64,000 nt of DNA from Lysinibacillus sphaericus (GCF_006864135.1 NZ_SADV01000004.1:62001-126000); one strand, 5' to 3'. Positions 26,523 through 36,992 are shown, counted from the first letter of the stretch. The notes: generated by a model not told the origin, from the sequence alone. A program made the numbers and translations.

Positions 26523-26892
26523 ATAGTAGGCTTCACTATATAGACATATAAAATCTGCTGATTACTACTAATAGTTGTCTTATTAAAGTAGTAATCATGG
26601 CAGATTTTTTTGTGGATTAGTAAAATAAAGGAAGTATGTTTCTATAGTTTAAGACTATAATTCGGATGTGTATCTACTTGAATATTGAAAATATTTGATA
26701 GTTTTTTAGAAGTGTCAACCCTATTTGAAACGTAAGTATTTCATAGGCTGGTGGAACTTGCTAAAAATTATTGTCAAAAACCCTCTGTTTGATGCGAATT
26801 TATGTCTCCGATGGTGTTGTTAGCAGATGCTGGTAAGAAATTTATTAAATTCGTACTTTACGATTGTTTGCAGAGAAGGAGGAATTGCAAAA
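26523..26892. other. Intergenic region between GTPase and CAP protein genes
   Basis: About 370 bases: a terminator at 26,548-26,613, then AT-rich sequence with no convincing gene. An ORF opening at 26,802 only extends the CAP gene upstream without a ribosome site. Confidence 0.5.
26548..26613 (+). terminator. Terminator of the GTPase gene
   Basis: AAATCTGC and GCAGATTT enclose an inner stem (ATTACTACT with AGTAGTAAT). Seven T follow. Confidence 0.8.
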
Positions 26893-27582
26893 ATGAAAAA
26901 AACACTAACTGCAATTTGTGCAACATTTTTATTAGCAGCTCCAATTCAAATGGCTTCCGCTGCAGAAAATACTACAGAGGGGAACACAACTACAGACTGT
27001 AATAAAGTTGTTTATTCTTATAAATGGTCAAATCAGTGGTCAAATCATAAGTGGGTAGTTAAACAACCACAAACACAAGCACCAACAAAAGAAGTACAAG
27101 TACCAGAAAATAATCAAACAACAAATAACAATACACAAACAGCTCAAAAAGATAATGCAGCTACTGCACCAGCTCAATCTAAACCATCAACAACTACTTC
27201 AGATGTGAATGCTTTTGAACAAGAAGTAGTAAAATTAACGAATGCTGAACGTACAAAAGCTGGTTTAGCACCATTTAAAACGGATGCTCAACTGATGGCA
27301 GCTGCTCGTGAAAAATCACAAGATATGCAATCTAAAAACTATTTTTCACATACAAGCCCAACATTCGGTTCACCATTTGATCGTATGAAAGCTTTAGGTA
27401 TTACGTATAAGAGTGCAGGTGAAAATATTGCACAAGGTCAACGTACACCTCAAGAAGTAGTACAAGCTTGGATGGATTCACCAGGTCACCGCGCGAATAT
27501 TTTAAATGAGAAATTTACGCATATTGGTGTTGGCTATGTGAAGTCAGGTAACTACTGGACACAACAATTTATCCAAAAATAA
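26893..27582 (+). CDS. Secreted CAP-domain protein (YkwD-like)
   Basis: A 229-residue exported protein. The signal peptide (TLTAICATFLLAAPIQMASA, cut after ASA) is followed by a Thr/Gln/Asn-rich linker to about residue 105, then a CAP/SCP domain: VVKLTNAERTKAGLAPF, NYFSHTSPTFGSPFDRM, SAGENIAQGQ, AWMDSPGHRANIL, HIGVGYVKSGNYWTQQF. The His and Glu residues of the CAP cavity are kept. In bacilli such proteins sit on cells or spores; the enzymatic role is not settled. AAGGAGGA supports ATG 26,893. No LysM domain is present. Confidence 0.9.
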   Translation: MKKTLTAICATFLLAAPIQMASAAENTTEGNTTTDCNKVVYSYKWSNQWSNHKWVVKQPQTQAPTKEVQVPENNQTTNNNTQTAQKDNAATAPAQSKPSTTTSDVNAFEQEVVKLTNAERTKAGLAPFKTDAQLMAAAREKSQDMQSKNYFSHTSPTFGSPFDRMKALGITYKSAGENIAQGQRTPQEVVQAWMDSPGHRANILNEKFTHIGVGYVKSGNYWTQQFIQK

Positions 27583-27602
27583 TAATAGCTTTATTGAATA
27601 AT

Positions 27603-27646
27603 AGGGTCCACTAAGTCGTAAAAGACTTAGTGGACATCTTTTTTTA
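27603..27646 (+). terminator. CAP gene terminator
   Basis: GTCCACTAAGTC and GACTTAGTGGAC form a perfect 12-base stem, then a run of T. Confidence 0.88.
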
Positions 27647-28446
27647 TACAACATAATATAAGCGGAAATTTAGACTTTGTAGGTAGAGAGATTTTTTCAC
27701 TTTTGTGTTGTAAAAAAATTTCCGTGGTGTAATTAAAGTGCATAATCAATAAAGTGGCTCTTCGGCAAATGAACTTATTGGCTATGCCTCTTATTTACAG
27801 TGATTAAAGTGTGGGATTAACCAGACGTTAATCTGGAGCAGAAATTAATATTCCACCTCATACATAGCGATTTACTTGACCATTTTTTATCAACGTTTTT
27901 AATAATGTATGGCTTAAAAATATATAACAAAGATATACTTATGAATTAGACATCCGCAACACATCATTATATTCATGCAACTCCGCAAAATGCTTGGCAA
28001 TCAGTTGACCCTGTTTATGAGGTGCTTGTAATGCTGCCACCTGATCCAATTATCTTTAATACATAGGGGATAAATAATACAGGGGTTCCTCAAGAGGGGA
28101 ATGCAGTATTACATCATCAATTTCAACGAACTCTTCTTTTTTTGAAAATAACTATCCGTGTAATCAAAAGTCAGGGCTCATTAAATGAGAGTACCTGAGT
28201 TTTTTTAAGTTCTTATTATTTTCTTTTTGCTAAAACGCGACCATTTATTCTGAGAAGATTAAAAACAAACGTTCTAGCGAGGAGCGAGAAAAATGTTAAT
28301 AGACAGTGGATCAATGTAATAAAGTGATTATGTTTTTATTTTATATTCTAATTTTTAACAATATTTACAATTATAAAAAAAGATTGAAAATTTTGGTCCT
28401 TTGTGTAAAGATATGATTGTACTTCAAAATCGAAAGGGGATATGAT
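27647..28446. other. Long gene-poor stretch with a coding scrap
   Basis: Eight hundred AT-rich bases with no intact gene. On the minus strand 27,939-28,048 reads PHKQGQLIAKHFAELHEYND and ends in MSNS-stop, about 36 codons with no start, looking like the tail of a lost gene. A terminator-like fold (TCAGG...CCTGA then T) lies at 28,171-28,208. Confidence 0.4.
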
Positions 28447-29019
28447 ATGAAAAACACAAAGCACGTTATTAATCCAAAAGGTTTTCGATTTAAGGTTTTA
28501 AGTTTAGCTGTGGTTTTAATGCTTACTATTTGTACATTTTTTGTAAGCGGAAATACAACTACTTTAGCGGCACCTGTCTCTGTGTATTTAAGTGATGAGT
28601 TAACGCCAGTTTCAGTTACAGGAGATATAGAGCAAATGACACCTGATTATTTTTCTTATAATAAAAACCAATCGTTTTATAAAACACAGTTATCTATTAA
28701 AGGTGTGAAATATGAAAAAGGTATTGGCTCGCATTCAAATAGTTCAATTAAGTATAATTTGAATGGACAGTATACTAAATTTACAGTTGATGTAGGAATA
28801 GATGATCAAGTAGCGCCAGGTCATGGTTCTGTGAATTTTGTGGTAATTGTCGATGGTAAAATTTTGTATATAAGTCCGGTAAAAAAATCAAACGAACCAG
28901 CTGAACATGTAGAAGTAGATATTGCTGGAAAAAATACACTTGAGTTAGTTGCGTTTAATGCAAATGATAATATTGACAATGATCATGCCGACTGGGCAGA
29001 TGCGAAATTGTTTAAATAA
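28447..29019 (+). CDS. Secreted NPCBM-domain protein
   Basis: A 190-residue exported protein. A signal-type segment (LSLAVVLMLTICTFFVSG) ends near TLAAP. A single NPCBM/NEW2 domain then fills the rest: VKYEKGIGSHSNSSIKYNL is its signature, with FTVDVGIDD and ADWADAKLF at the end. NPCBM domains are carbohydrate-binding jelly-rolls, usually attached to glycosidases. Here it is alone, so the protein may act as a glycan-binding surface factor. GAAAGGGGAT lies before ATG 28,447; an ATG five bases earlier is out of frame. Confidence 0.85.
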   Translation: MKNTKHVINPKGFRFKVLSLAVVLMLTICTFFVSGNTTTLAAPVSVYLSDELTPVSVTGDIEQMTPDYFSYNKNQSFYKTQLSIKGVKYEKGIGSHSNSSIKYNLNGQYTKFTVDVGIDDQVAPGHGSVNFVVIVDGKILYISPVKKSNEPAEHVEVDIAGKNTLELVAFNANDNIDNDHADWADAKLFK

Positions 29020-29032
29020 AAAATACAATTTT

Positions 29033-29222
29033 TGGTTTCAAACTAGAAGAAAAAACAGCATTTCGTCAAATTGCTAAACAGGTTGTTATCCATGTAGACC
29101 GAGATATTATATGGGCGGAGCTAAGATTGCGCTGTAAAGAGTAGTATCTCGAAAAAACAAGTACAGGATCATTACGAATTGTCTCTTTTAAAGGATTTAA
29201 TTTCGAAAAAGTCCCCGAAGCA
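29033..29222 (+). pseudogene. Possible recombinase tail fragment
   Basis: One frame reads FKLEEKTAFRQIAKQVVIHVD then IIWAELRLRCKE-stop, which resembles the last helix and strand of large serine recombinases. Beyond the stop the frame continues SLRIVSFKGFNFEKVP. There is no start and no catalytic part, so the call is tentative. Confidence 0.25.
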
Positions 29223-29228
29223 ATAAAC

Positions 29229-29264
29229 TAATAACCAGGTGCTCGATTGAGCACCTGGTTATTG
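29229..29264. terminator. Perfect hairpin between convergent genes
   Basis: AATAACCAGGTGCTC and its exact complement flank GATT. It lies between the NPCBM gene and the minus-strand cyclase. Confidence 0.8.
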
Positions 29265-29271
29265 CATGTTC

Positions 29272-29907
29272 TTATAATATTGCAATTGCTCTGACAGGAG
29301 CACCATCAGCATTTTCGTATTTCATTGGTAGGGCATAAAACGTGAACAGTTCATTGCCGATTTCACCGAGCTTAGTTAAATTTTCAACGATGACAAAATT
29401 AGAATCAAATAGCACTTTCTTATGATTTGTTAAACTAGTCATTGAGTCGATGCTTATGACATCGAGTCCTACACCTTTTTTATTACTTTGAATTAGGTAT
29501 TCAGCAACCTCTTCTGTCATGTGAGGGTAGTCACCAAAATACTTATCTGTTCCCCAGTATTGATCCCATCCTGTATAAAATAAAAGAAAATCAGCTTGAT
29601 CAACTCCTTTCTTCACTTTATTTATTCTGTCTAAAGTTATTTTTTGACCTTCTGTAAGATCACTACAATCGATGACCAAACCTTTACCTACAAATTGTTC
29701 CACCGAGATTAAATCTAATGTAATACCGTCTTTAAAAATATGATTTGGCGCATCCATATGCGTGCCAGTATGTGAAGTCAAAGTTAAAGCTGTTTCTTTA
29801 AATCCGTCAGATTCATGATTACATATTATTTTTAATGATGGTTGATCAGTACCTGGGTAGACTGATATTTTTTCAGTTAATGTGTGAGTTAAATCAATAA
29901 TCTTCAT
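29272..29907 (-). CDS. Cyclase family protein (kynurenine formamidase-like)
   Basis: A 211-residue metal-dependent hydrolase of the cyclase/KynB family. The defining HTGTHMDAPNH lies at about residues 46-56 and supplies the metal ligands. LTHTLTEKISVYPG at the N-terminus and GVGLDVISIDS later are also typical. KynB relatives hydrolyse N-formylkynurenine, but many members are isatin hydrolases or have unknown amide substrates. No tryptophan-catabolic genes are nearby. It is a single gene transcribed toward the perfect hairpin at 29,229. Confidence 0.87.
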   Translation of the reverse strand: MKIIDLTHTLTEKISVYPGTDQPSLKIICNHESDGFKETALTLTSHTGTHMDAPNHIFKDGITLDLISVEQFVGKGLVIDCSDLTEGQKITLDRINKVKKGVDQADFLLFYTGWDQYWGTDKYFGDYPHMTEEVAEYLIQSNKKGVGLDVISIDSMTSLTNHKKVLFDSNFVIVENLTKLGEIGNELFTFYALPMKYENADGAPVRAIAIL

Positions 29908-29977
29908 TATTATACCTCGCTGTAATTAAGATTTATTAATTGTACCATTTAAAAAAGCCACTTTGTTAGGTTTAAAT

Positions 29978-30032
29978 AACCGCTAAGCGGATAACACAGA
30001 TTCGTTATCTCCAGCTTAGCGGTTTTTATATA
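29978..30032 (+). terminator. Terminator-like inverted repeat
   Basis: AACCGCTAAGC pairs with GCTTAGCGGTT around a 25-base loop and is followed by five T. No plus-strand gene feeds into it. Confidence 0.5.
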
Positions 30033-30235
30033 CCTATATCCAAAGAGGTACAAGGAAGAAATATATCTGTCGCTGCGTTTTCGGCACTAAAGACGTTTAC
30101 ATAAAGAAATTAAAAGCTTCATCTATATCTTTTCGTCCGCATATAGTAAAATAAAAGACTGTATACAAAAAGTAGTATGGCTACAAGCGGATGTCATGGG
30201 ATCGGAAAGTAGTTAAAAAGGATGTTAGCCTAAAA

Positions 30236-30418
30236 AACATCGCATCCATGCGATAACGGCTAACTGACCTGCAACTTGTTGTTGTTGCTGTTGCTGCGCT
30301 TCGCACAGACAAAACCCGTTGCTGTCGCTGCGTTAGCACGCTTTTGCGCAAACAACATCTGCAGGCCTAAGTACAAAGTCGATTCCGGACGCAATTAAGC
30401 TAATGCCTAATTGATGGA
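30236..30418. repeat. Dispersed intergenic repeat, inverted copy upstream of the murG paralogue
   Basis: This copy holds TTGTTGTTGCTGTTGCTGCGC, then GTTGCTGTCGCTGCGTTAGCA, AACAACATCTGCAGGCCTAAG and CGATTCCGGACGCAATTA. The order matches the copy at 12.4 kb, and the core is the reverse complement of that in copies A and B. Confidence 0.7.
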
Positions 30419-30432
30419 ATAGGAGAATTAAT

Positions 30433-31509
30433 GTGAAACAACAAACAATCATTTTAACCGGTGGAGGGACAGCTGGTCATGTATCGCTCAATCAAGCGAT
30501 ACTCCCGTCTTTACAAGAGCTAGGTTATGATGTCCACTATATTGGCTCAGACGAGGGCATTGAAAAAGAATTAATAGGCGAGGCGTTTCCAAGTGTTCCG
30601 TTTTACGGTATTTCAAGTGGGAAATTGCGTCGTTATTTCTCGATGAAAAATTTTACAGATCCTTTTAAAGTGCTTGCTGGAATTATGCAGGCTTTTCGTA
30701 TTATCAAAAAAGTGAAACCCCAAGTAATTTTTTCAAAGGGTGGCTTTGTTTCTGTACCCGTTGTCATGGCTGCAAAACTTGCTGGTGTTCCTGTAGTCAT
30801 TCATGAATCAGATGTTACACCTGGCTTGGCTAATAAAATTGCGCTACCATTTGCATCACACATTTTTACGATTTTTGAAGAAACCTTGCAGCACTTACCG
30901 AAAGAAAAGGCAACTTGCACAGGCTCCATTATTCGCCAAGAGTTATTTATGGGAGATCGAGCAAAAGGGTTATCATTATGTGGCTTTACAACATTAAAAC
31001 CTGTTCTTCTTGTGATGGGTGGGAGTCTAGGCTCAGTTGTCTTGAACGACGCGCTCCGTCAAAATATACCGGAGCTTGTAAAACAGTTTCAGATCATTCA
31101 TTTATGTGGTAAAGGAAATTACGACAAATCATTAGAATCTACGCCTGGTTACAAGCAGTTTGAATATGTGACAACAGAATTACCAGATCTATTACATGCG
31201 GCAAACTTTATCGTCTCACGTGCTGGCTCCAATTCGATTTTTGAATTTTTAGCACTTCATAAACCGATGTTATTAGTACCATTATCTGCACAAAAAAGTC
31301 GTGGTGACCAAATATTAAATGCCAACTTATTTAAAAGACAGGGTTACGCGGAAGTATTGCAAGAGGAAGAGTTAACAAAGGAATCCTTTAAAAAATCGGT
31401 TCATCTGTTAACAGAGCGTAAAGCAGAAATGGTTGCATTAATGGAGAAAACTCAAAGACCGAAGACGCCAGAAGAAATGGCGAAATTGATTTTACAATAT
31501 AAAAAGTAA
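30433..31509 (+). CDS. MurG-like glycosyltransferase (UDP-GlcNAc:lipid I transferase paralogue)
   Basis: A 358-residue GT28/GT-B enzyme. MurG adds GlcNAc to lipid I to make lipid II at the inner membrane face. The N-terminal glycine loop reads [14 protein letters not shown], where standard MurG has GGGTGGHxx[50 protein letters not shown] and the UDP-binding [23 protein letters not shown] are all MurG hallmarks. It is outside any division and cell-wall cluster, so it is likely the second MurG found in several bacilli rather than the essential copy. Start GTG after AATAGGAG. Confidence 0.85.
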   Translation: MKQQTIILTGGGTAGHVSLNQAILPSLQELGYDVHYIGSDEGIEKELIGEAFPSVPFYGISSGKLRRYFSMKNFTDPFKVLAGIMQAFRIIKKVKPQVIFSKGGFVSVPVVMAAKLAGVPVVIHESDVTPGLANKIALPFASHIFTIFEETLQHLPKEKATCTGSIIRQELFMGDRAKGLSLCGFTTLKPVLLVMGGSLGSVVLNDALRQNIPELVKQFQIIHLCGKGNYDKSLESTPGYKQFEYVTTELPDLLHAANFIVSRAGSNSIFEFLALHKPMLLVPLSAQKSRGDQILNANLFKRQGYAEVLQEEELTKESFKKSVHLLTERKAEMVALMEKTQRPKTPEEMAKLILQYKK

Positions 31510-31581
31510 ATTTGGTAGTCAGTGCCTATTGCAAAATTTGTACTTAAGCACAATACAGCAATTAATATTAGCAAAAATAGA

Positions 31582-31630
31582 AAAAAGCTATGTGCATGTC
31601 ATCAAGACTGAACACATAGCTTTTTTTATG
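31582..31630 (+). terminator. murG paralogue terminator
   Basis: AAGCTATGTG and CACATAGCTT pair, followed by seven T. Confidence 0.8.
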
Positions 31631-31645
31631 AAAATCCATAGTAGA

Positions 31646-32194
31646 TTACATCGCTTGTTCTTCGCCCTCTGCCAATTGATTGGCTGTTGTAAGATAGAAC
31701 AAGTCTTTTGGAATTTTATATAAATTAAATTGCGCCTCACCGCTATTAACCTGTGTTAATAATGTTGGGTGACTTTCATTCGCACTCATAATATAGGGTA
31801 GCTTTAAGGCTGCACGCTGTGATTTTATATTTTCAACACGAATACGGAGAAATACCGTATGGAAGTTATAGTCAAAAAAAAGTTCATTCAAAAAAAGCAT
31901 TTTCGCCTTTTGGTTATAACCTTGCCCTTGATAAGGGAGTCCAATCCACGTTCCTAAAAAGCCTGCACCATCCTCGACATCATGAATGCTAATGGTGCCG
32001 ATTGGTTGACCCCAATCATCAGTAATTGTCCTTGAAATAGCGAGTCCCTTCGCTTCTTCTTCAATCAGTTGTTTTGTCATAAACCAATATTCATCAGCTG
32101 ATGTGGCTTTTTGACGGACAAAAGGGAGAACAGAAGGGTGTGATAACAGCTCATAGAGCTCAGTACATTCATGTAGGTCTCGATGTTTAAGCAT
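31646..32194 (-). CDS. GNAT acetyltransferase, RimL-like
   Basis: A 182-residue acetyltransferase. IGTISIHDVEDGAGFLGTWIG and PYQGQGYNQKA (acetyl-CoA loop GQGYN) are followed by FLRIRVENIKSQRAALKLPY, the order of the RimJ/RimL group. The loop lacks the usual basic residue of RGxG/GKGY. The start has a strong AAAGGAGG on the minus strand. The target is unknown. It converges with the murG paralogue. Confidence 0.82.
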   Translation of the reverse strand: MLKHRDLHECTELYELLSHPSVLPFVRQKATSADEYWFMTKQLIEEEAKGLAISRTITDDWGQPIGTISIHDVEDGAGFLGTWIGLPYQGQGYNQKAKMLFLNELFFDYNFHTVFLRIRVENIKSQRAALKLPYIMSANESHPTLLTQVNSGEAQFNLYKIPKDLFYLTTANQLAEGEEQAM

Positions 32195-32746
32195 ACGAAA
32201 CGCCTCCTTTACTAGGGTAGTTAAAACAATTCCTTTAAAACATAAAGAAGAAAACTAAAATTCGTACTGGAATTAAAACCCAAAGAACTAGACGTTAAAA
32301 CTATGATATCCATAATCTCCCGCTGTCTTACTGATTTTTCGACCATACCGAAAAAAGGCTAGTTTTTTTAATATAATATAACAATCATACTGCTTTATGC
32401 AATCATTTTCCTTGCTAAAACAAAAAATAAGTTTATTAGTCGGTAAATTCTGAAAAATAAATAATTGCATAAATAGTTAAAAATTGTTTTATATAATTTC
32501 GGGGATCATTAAGTCTAAAATATCATTTTTAAGAGTGGAAATACTTGAAAAGTGTTTCTTTAGAATTACGTTATTTCATCGAAAGAGGTAAAATATCAAA
32601 AAATAACCTTAAAAGGATAAATTTATTTCGATTCGAGAAAGGTGATTCTTTTAAATTATGTTATAATAGTAGTATTGATTTTTTTGTATATACAAAAGCT
32701 ATTTAAAAATTTTATATTAATATTAACGACTTATAGGGGTGACAGC
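32195..32746. other. Control region between divergent genes
   Basis: About 550 AT-rich bases between the minus-strand GNAT gene and the diguanylate cyclase. No gene, known riboswitch or clear terminator was seen. An in-frame upstream extension of the cyclase (from 32,642) encodes a hydrophobic segment but has a weaker start. Confidence 0.5.
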
Positions 32747-34774
32747 ATGGAATATCTTTTAAGCGAAGATTTATTTAATGAATTGTTTATTGGCAAAGAT
32801 TTTGTCTTTTTAATGAAAAAAGTGGGAGACGATTATCAATATATTCGCTTAAATAAAGCAGCTCGAGCTTTGTTATCACATGAGGCGATTGGGAAAATGC
32901 TTTCAACCCTTACCTCAAGTCGGAAAAATTTTTCTATAATTCAAGAAAATTACAATCAAGCGATTGCTAAGCATAGTCAAGTTGATTATGTGGATTATGC
33001 CTTTTATAAATCAGAAGTTCGTAAATATGAGACATCTGTTCGACCGATTAAACATAATAATGAAGACTACGTTTTAGCCATAACAAAAGAAATTCTCTAT
33101 GATCGTAGTATCGAAGATAAGTTTTTATTTCTTCGTTCAATGTTTGACCATGCTTCTTTTTCTACGGTCATCTTATCAACTGAAGGGTCTATCTATGAGG
33201 TGAACTCCAGCTTCACGGAAGACTTTGAATTAGATACAGAAACGGTTAAACAGCAATTATTCGTCGATCTACCAATTGTTCCTAAAGATGAAGTAGGGAA
33301 AATCCAGAGCTATTTACAAAGAGCAGCTATGGGCGAAAATATTGGCGAAAAATTCATCAAGCTTCATACACTGGATAAAAAAGAGCGCATGTATTTAGTT
33401 TCACTATCTCCGGTTATGCAATGGGATAATTCATTTGCTATTTTTCTTCTCATGCAGGATTGCACACAATTCACTGAACAAAAAGCACAGTTACGCTCAA
33501 AATCTCATGGTTTAGAGGTTTTTAAAGCTGCTCTAAATTCAGCAGCTTCCATTGCTGTTTTGGATAGTAATGCTAATATACTAGAAATTAATGATTTGTT
33601 TTTAAATGCGACTGGCTTCACGGCAGAAGAGCTAATAGGTCAGCCTTATAAATTAATAGAGCCTCGTTACAATGCAGAAGACTTATTACAATTAATTAAA
33701 ACAACGCTAAAAGCGGGGGATATTTGGCGAGGCGAGCTATGCTACCGTACAAAATTCCATGCTGACTTTTGGGTAGAAGCATCTATAGTTCCATTAAAGA
33801 ATGAATTCGGGGAGACAGAACAATATTTATCCATTAACTATGATATTACGGACAAGAAAAGAATGTTAACGGAATTGAAAAATATTGAACGCACATTCCG
33901 TCTTATTACAGAAAATACAAATGATTTGATCGTCATTACAAACGAAGATGGCATCATTATTTATGCCTCGCCTTCCTATGAGATTTTCTTAGGCTACGAA
34001 AATGTAGAATTACAAGGTCAGTTTTATAGTAACATTGTTGATGAACAAAGTAAGAAGTCTTGGCAAACATTTTTAAATAATTATTCAGGCCAAACGGAAA
34101 CGCAGTTTGAGCTACTGTTGAGGGCGAAGGACGGCACGCCTGTTTGGACTGAAGGAAACGTAACAGTTGTTCATGATCCTGAACGCGAAAAAGTTTCACA
34201 AATTATGATGGTATCCCGTGAAATAACGCATCGTAAGGAACGAGAAAATGATTTATTATATTTAGCTTATCACGATACGTTAACACAACTACCAAATCGT
34301 CGTTTTTTACAAAAGGAGTCTCCGAAACTATTGGTAGAAGCGCAAGAACGGAATGAGTGCTTAGCTATGCTTTATATCGATGGGGATGACTTTAAGCGAG
34401 TTAATGATCGGTACGGCCATGACACGGGGGATGACTTTATCCGAATGTTTGGTCAAGTTTTAATTACGGCTGTACGTAACCATGATTTAGTTATACGAAT
34501 GGGTGGCGATGAATTTGTTGTCGTCCTAACAGGTTTAACTCGGAATGATGAGACGAGACATACACAAATAATGGATATTATTAATCGCATTCGTAATGAA
34601 CTAAAAAAGGGTTGGACAATTGAAAGTCATTACTTTGCTCCAACTGCTTCCATTGGTATCGCTTATTATCCGGATCACGGTCACACACTAAATGAATTGC
34701 TAGAATTAGCAGATCAAGCTTTATATAAAGCAAAGGAAATTGGAAAAAATAATCTCTATATTGCTGACGCCTAA
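32747..34774 (+). CDS. PAS-domain diguanylate cyclase
   Basis: A 675-residue protein. Three to four PAS-type sensor domains (about residues 10-500; for example ALNSAASIAVLDSNANILEIN and LITENTNDLIVITNEDGIIIYASPS) precede a GGDEF domain. The GGDEF domain opens DTLTQLPNRRFL and has a complete active site RMGGDEFVVV. Nine residues earlier lies RNHD, the RxxD inhibitory site for product feedback. It should make cyclic di-GMP in the cytoplasm in response to a bound ligand or redox cue. ATG 32,747 follows ATAGGGGTG. If translation began at 32,642 there would be a membrane anchor. Confidence 0.88.
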   Translation: MEYLLSEDLFNELFIGKDFVFLMKKVGDDYQYIRLNKAARALLSHEAIGKMLSTLTSSRKNFSIIQENYNQAIAKHSQVDYVDYAFYKSEVRKYETSVRPIKHNNEDYVLAITKEILYDRSIEDKFLFLRSMFDHASFSTVILSTEGSIYEVNSSFTEDFELDTETVKQQLFVDLPIVPKDEVGKIQSYLQRAAMGENIGEKFIKLHTLDKKERMYLVSLSPVMQWDNSFAIFLLMQDCTQFTEQKAQLRSKSHGLEVFKAALNSAASIAVLDSNANILEINDLFLNATGFTAEELIGQPYKLIEPRYNAEDLLQLIKTTLKAGDIWRGELCYRTKFHADFWVEASIVPLKNEFGETEQYLSINYDITDKKRMLTELKNIERTFRLITENTNDLIVITNEDGIIIYASPSYEIFLGYENVELQGQFYSNIVDEQSKKSWQTFLNNYSGQTETQFELLLRAKDGTPVWTEGNVTVVHDPEREKVSQIMMVSREITHRKERENDLLYLAYHDTLTQLPNRRFLQKESPKLLVEAQERNECLAMLYIDGDDFKRVNDRYGHDTGDDFIRMFGQVLITAVRNHDLVIRMGGDEFVVVLTGLTRNDETRHTQIMDIINRIRNELKKGWTIESHYFAPTASIGIAYYPDHGHTLNELLELADQALYKAKEIGKNNLYIADA

Positions 34775-34824
34775 GCAATTATGTCTCGTCCGCTTCGTTT
34801 TTGCTACTGAAAGAAGTTAAAAAA

Positions 34825-34866
34825 GTCTGTACAAACAAGTAGTTACTTGTGGTACAGACTTTTTGT
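34825..34866 (+). terminator. Diguanylate cyclase terminator
   Basis: AAAGTCTGTAC and GTACAGACTTT enclose a second stem (CAAGTA with TACTTG). T follows. Confidence 0.78.
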
Positions 34867-34935
34867 TTGATGTTATGCTATAACAGTATTAAAGAGGAAA
34901 CCCCTCATAGTTATTTTAGAATAGAAGGTGAAGAA

Positions 34936-35610
34936 ATGCCTAAAAAGTTACTCTTAGTGGAAGATGAGAAGCATATTGCTCGTTTCGTGGAGCTAGAATT
35001 AAAGCATGAAGGTTACGATGTATTCGTCGCATTTGATGGACGAGAAGGACTAGAGCTAGCTTCATCTGATAATTTTGATGTACTGTTATTAGATGTCATG
35101 CTTCCGGGGATAAATGGAATTGAAATTTGTCGTCGAATACGCACGCAGTCAAAGGTTCCTATTATATTGTTAACGGCCCGAGATGCTGTAATGGATCGTG
35201 TAGCTGGCTTAGATGCTGGCGCAGATGACTACATAGTAAAACCATTCGCTATTGAAGAACTATTAGCTAGAATTCGTACAATAATACGTCGGGTGACACC
35301 TGATGAAAAAATTGGGGGTTCATTACATTTTCGTGATATCGAAATGGATGTAGCGGCCTATGAAGTATTTGTTCAAGAGAAAAAGCTTGATTTAACGAAA
35401 ACAGAATATGATTTATTAAAATTATTGCTAGAGCATAAAAATAAAGTTTGTACACGAGAGCTAATTTTAACCTCTGTTTGGGGGTATGATACGAATATAG
35501 AGACTAATGTCGTAGATGTATATATTCGGCATTTGCGAAATAAACTACCGGGTGATATGAATGCCTATATCGAAACCGTTCGTGGGGTTGGGTATGTGAT
35601 GCGTGAATGA
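34936..35610 (+). CDS. OmpR-family response regulator, ArlR-like
   Basis: A 224-residue response regulator. The receiver domain carries the acidic pair in [10 protein letters not shown], the phospho-accepting Asp in [10 protein letters not shown] (about residue 52), the Thr in LLTARDA and the Lys in DYIVKPF. A winged-helix DNA-binding domain ends in [12 protein letters not shown] and [11 protein letters not shown]. Its stop overlaps the start of the kinase gene by four bases, so the two are coupled. The position just upstream of odhAB is the same as that of ArlR/ArlS in staphylococci. ATG 34,936 follows GAAGGTGAAG; the longer frame from 34,849 begins inside a terminator. Confidence 0.88.
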   Translation: MPKKLLLVEDEKHIARFVELELKHEGYDVFVAFDGREGLELASSDNFDVLLLDVMLPGINGIEICRRIRTQSKVPIILLTARDAVMDRVAGLDAGADDYIVKPFAIEELLARIRTIIRRVTPDEKIGGSLHFRDIEMDVAAYEVFVQEKKLDLTKTEYDLLKLLLEHKNKVCTRELILTSVWGYDTNIETNVVDVYIRHLRNKLPGDMNAYIETVRGVGYVMRE

Positions 35611-36992
35611 AAAAATGGAAAGGTTATTTAGTCAATCAGTCATTACAAAGAAAATGGATGCTAACATCTAGTGCTGTTATTTTTTTTAGCTATACAATTA
35701 TTTGTATTGTCGTATATATTTCACTTCATACATGGTTATCAAATGACGAAGCAAGTAAAATCAAAAGAACAAGCGATGATTTAGTATATTTTTTAGAGTC
35801 ACAGGGACCGAATCTTACTATTCAAGAAATTAAGCAAAATAAAGGTCTTATAGATTCTATTGCTGATCGTGATCAAACGATTAGAATGTTTAATTCAGAT
35901 GGCGTTCAGATTCTTCGTATTAATAATACCTCTCAGGCTGCACCTCTAACCTCAATGGGGGAAATTGTTGATATGACGATTGATAAAAAAGATGTCTTAG
36001 TCATTAATGAACCAATTCAACTTGGTTTCTTTCAAGGATATATTCAGGTGATTCATCCATTATCAAAGTTCCAGTCTTTGATGCATTATTTATTGACGAC
36101 AATGCTAATAGCAGGCATAGGAGCATTATTGTTATCAGCATCTATTGGCTATTATCTTGCCAATTATTTAATGAAACCATTACGAGAGTTACGTTCATCC
36201 ATGAAAACCGTTATGGATAAAGGATTTAATGAACCAATTCAATTAACTTACACGTCTCATGATGAGATAGGTGATTTATTGAAAATGTACAATGCGATGA
36301 TGAATGAATTGCAAATATCATTTACAAAGCAGCAACAATTTGTTGCAGATGCTTCGCATGAGTTACGGACGCCTATCCAAGCAATTGAAGGACATCTGTC
36401 CCTTTTGAAAAGATGGGGGAAAGATGATCCAGAAATTTTAGAGGAATCTATTGAAACTTCATTAACTGAAATTGCCCGGATGCGTAAAATGATCGAAGAA
36501 TTACTAGAACTTGCACGACGTGAAGAAAAGGACATCCAAAGTGAGGCTGATGCAGTAGCTGTTATAGAAGCGGTTATAGAGGACACAAGACTCCTTCATC
36601 CGGATGCTCGAATATTGCTGTCGAAAGATGAAGAAATAGGACGATTATTTATAACAGAAAATGCACTTAGCCAAATCGTTCGTAATATAATAGAAAATGC
36701 AATTCGTTATTGTGAAAAAATTCCTGAGATTCAAATTTCACTATCTGTCATAGAACAGGAAGTGTCAGTAAAGATAGAAGATAATGGCATTGGTATAGCG
36801 GAAGAAAACATTCCATACATTTTCGATCGCTTTTATCGAGTTGATGAGGCAAGAAATCGTCAAATAGGCGGTACAGGCTTAGGGCTTAGTATTACAAAAA
36901 TGTTACTTGAAAAATACAATTGTTCTGTGGAAGTCAAGAGTATTAAAAATGTTGGAACCGTTTTCTTGCTGAAATTCCCGCTAAAATATTGA
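35607..36992 (+). CDS. Membrane sensor histidine kinase, ArlS-like
   Basis: A 461-residue sensor kinase. Two membrane helices (about residues 18-40 and 155-180) flank an extracellular domain of some 115 residues. A HAMP linker follows ([17 protein letters not shown]), then HisKA with [15 protein letters not shown], and the ATPase domain with N box [24 protein letters not shown] and [12 protein letters not shown]. It phosphorylates the regulator encoded immediately upstream. The family and synteny point to the ArlS group, which in relatives controls surface and autolysis functions; the stimulus is unknown. Confidence 0.88.
   Translation: MKKWKGYLVNQSLQRKWMLTSSAVIFFSYTIICIVVYISLHTWLSNDEASKIKRTSDDLVYFLESQGPNLTIQEIKQNKGLIDSIADRDQTIRMFNSDGVQILRINNTSQAAPLTSMGEIVDMTIDKKDVLVINEPIQLGFFQGYIQVIHPLSKFQSLMHYLLTTMLIAGIGALLLSASIGYYLANYLMKPLRELRSSMKTVMDKGFNEPIQLTYTSHDEIGDLLKMYNAMMNELQISFTKQQQFVADASHELRTPIQAIEGHLSLLKRWGKDDPEILEESIETSLTEIARMRKMIEELLELARREEKDIQSEADAVAVIEAVIEDTRLLHPDARILLSKDEEIGRLFITENALSQIVRNIIENAIRYCEKIPEIQISLSVIEQEVSVKIEDNGIGIAEENIPYIFDRFYRVDEARNRQIGGTGLGLSITKMLLEKYNCSVEVKSIKNVGTVFLLKFPLKY

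Larger units (their letters stand above)
29908..30432. other. Intergenic region carrying hairpin and repeat
   Basis: About 525 bases. A long inverted repeat (AACCGCTAAGC with GCTTAGCGGTT, then T) lies at 29,978-30,032. Scattered repeat-family fragments near 30,060-30,200 lead into the repeat copy at 30,236. No gene seen. Confidence 0.5.

Noticed and set aside
30060..30200. Riboswitch upstream of the murG paralogue
   Set aside because: The structure seen is explained by repeat-family fragments and no known aptamer core was found.
32642..32746. Membrane-anchored start of the diguanylate cyclase
   Set aside because: The upstream extension is hydrophobic but lacks a ribosome site, while ATG 32,747 has ATAGGGGTG at proper spacing.
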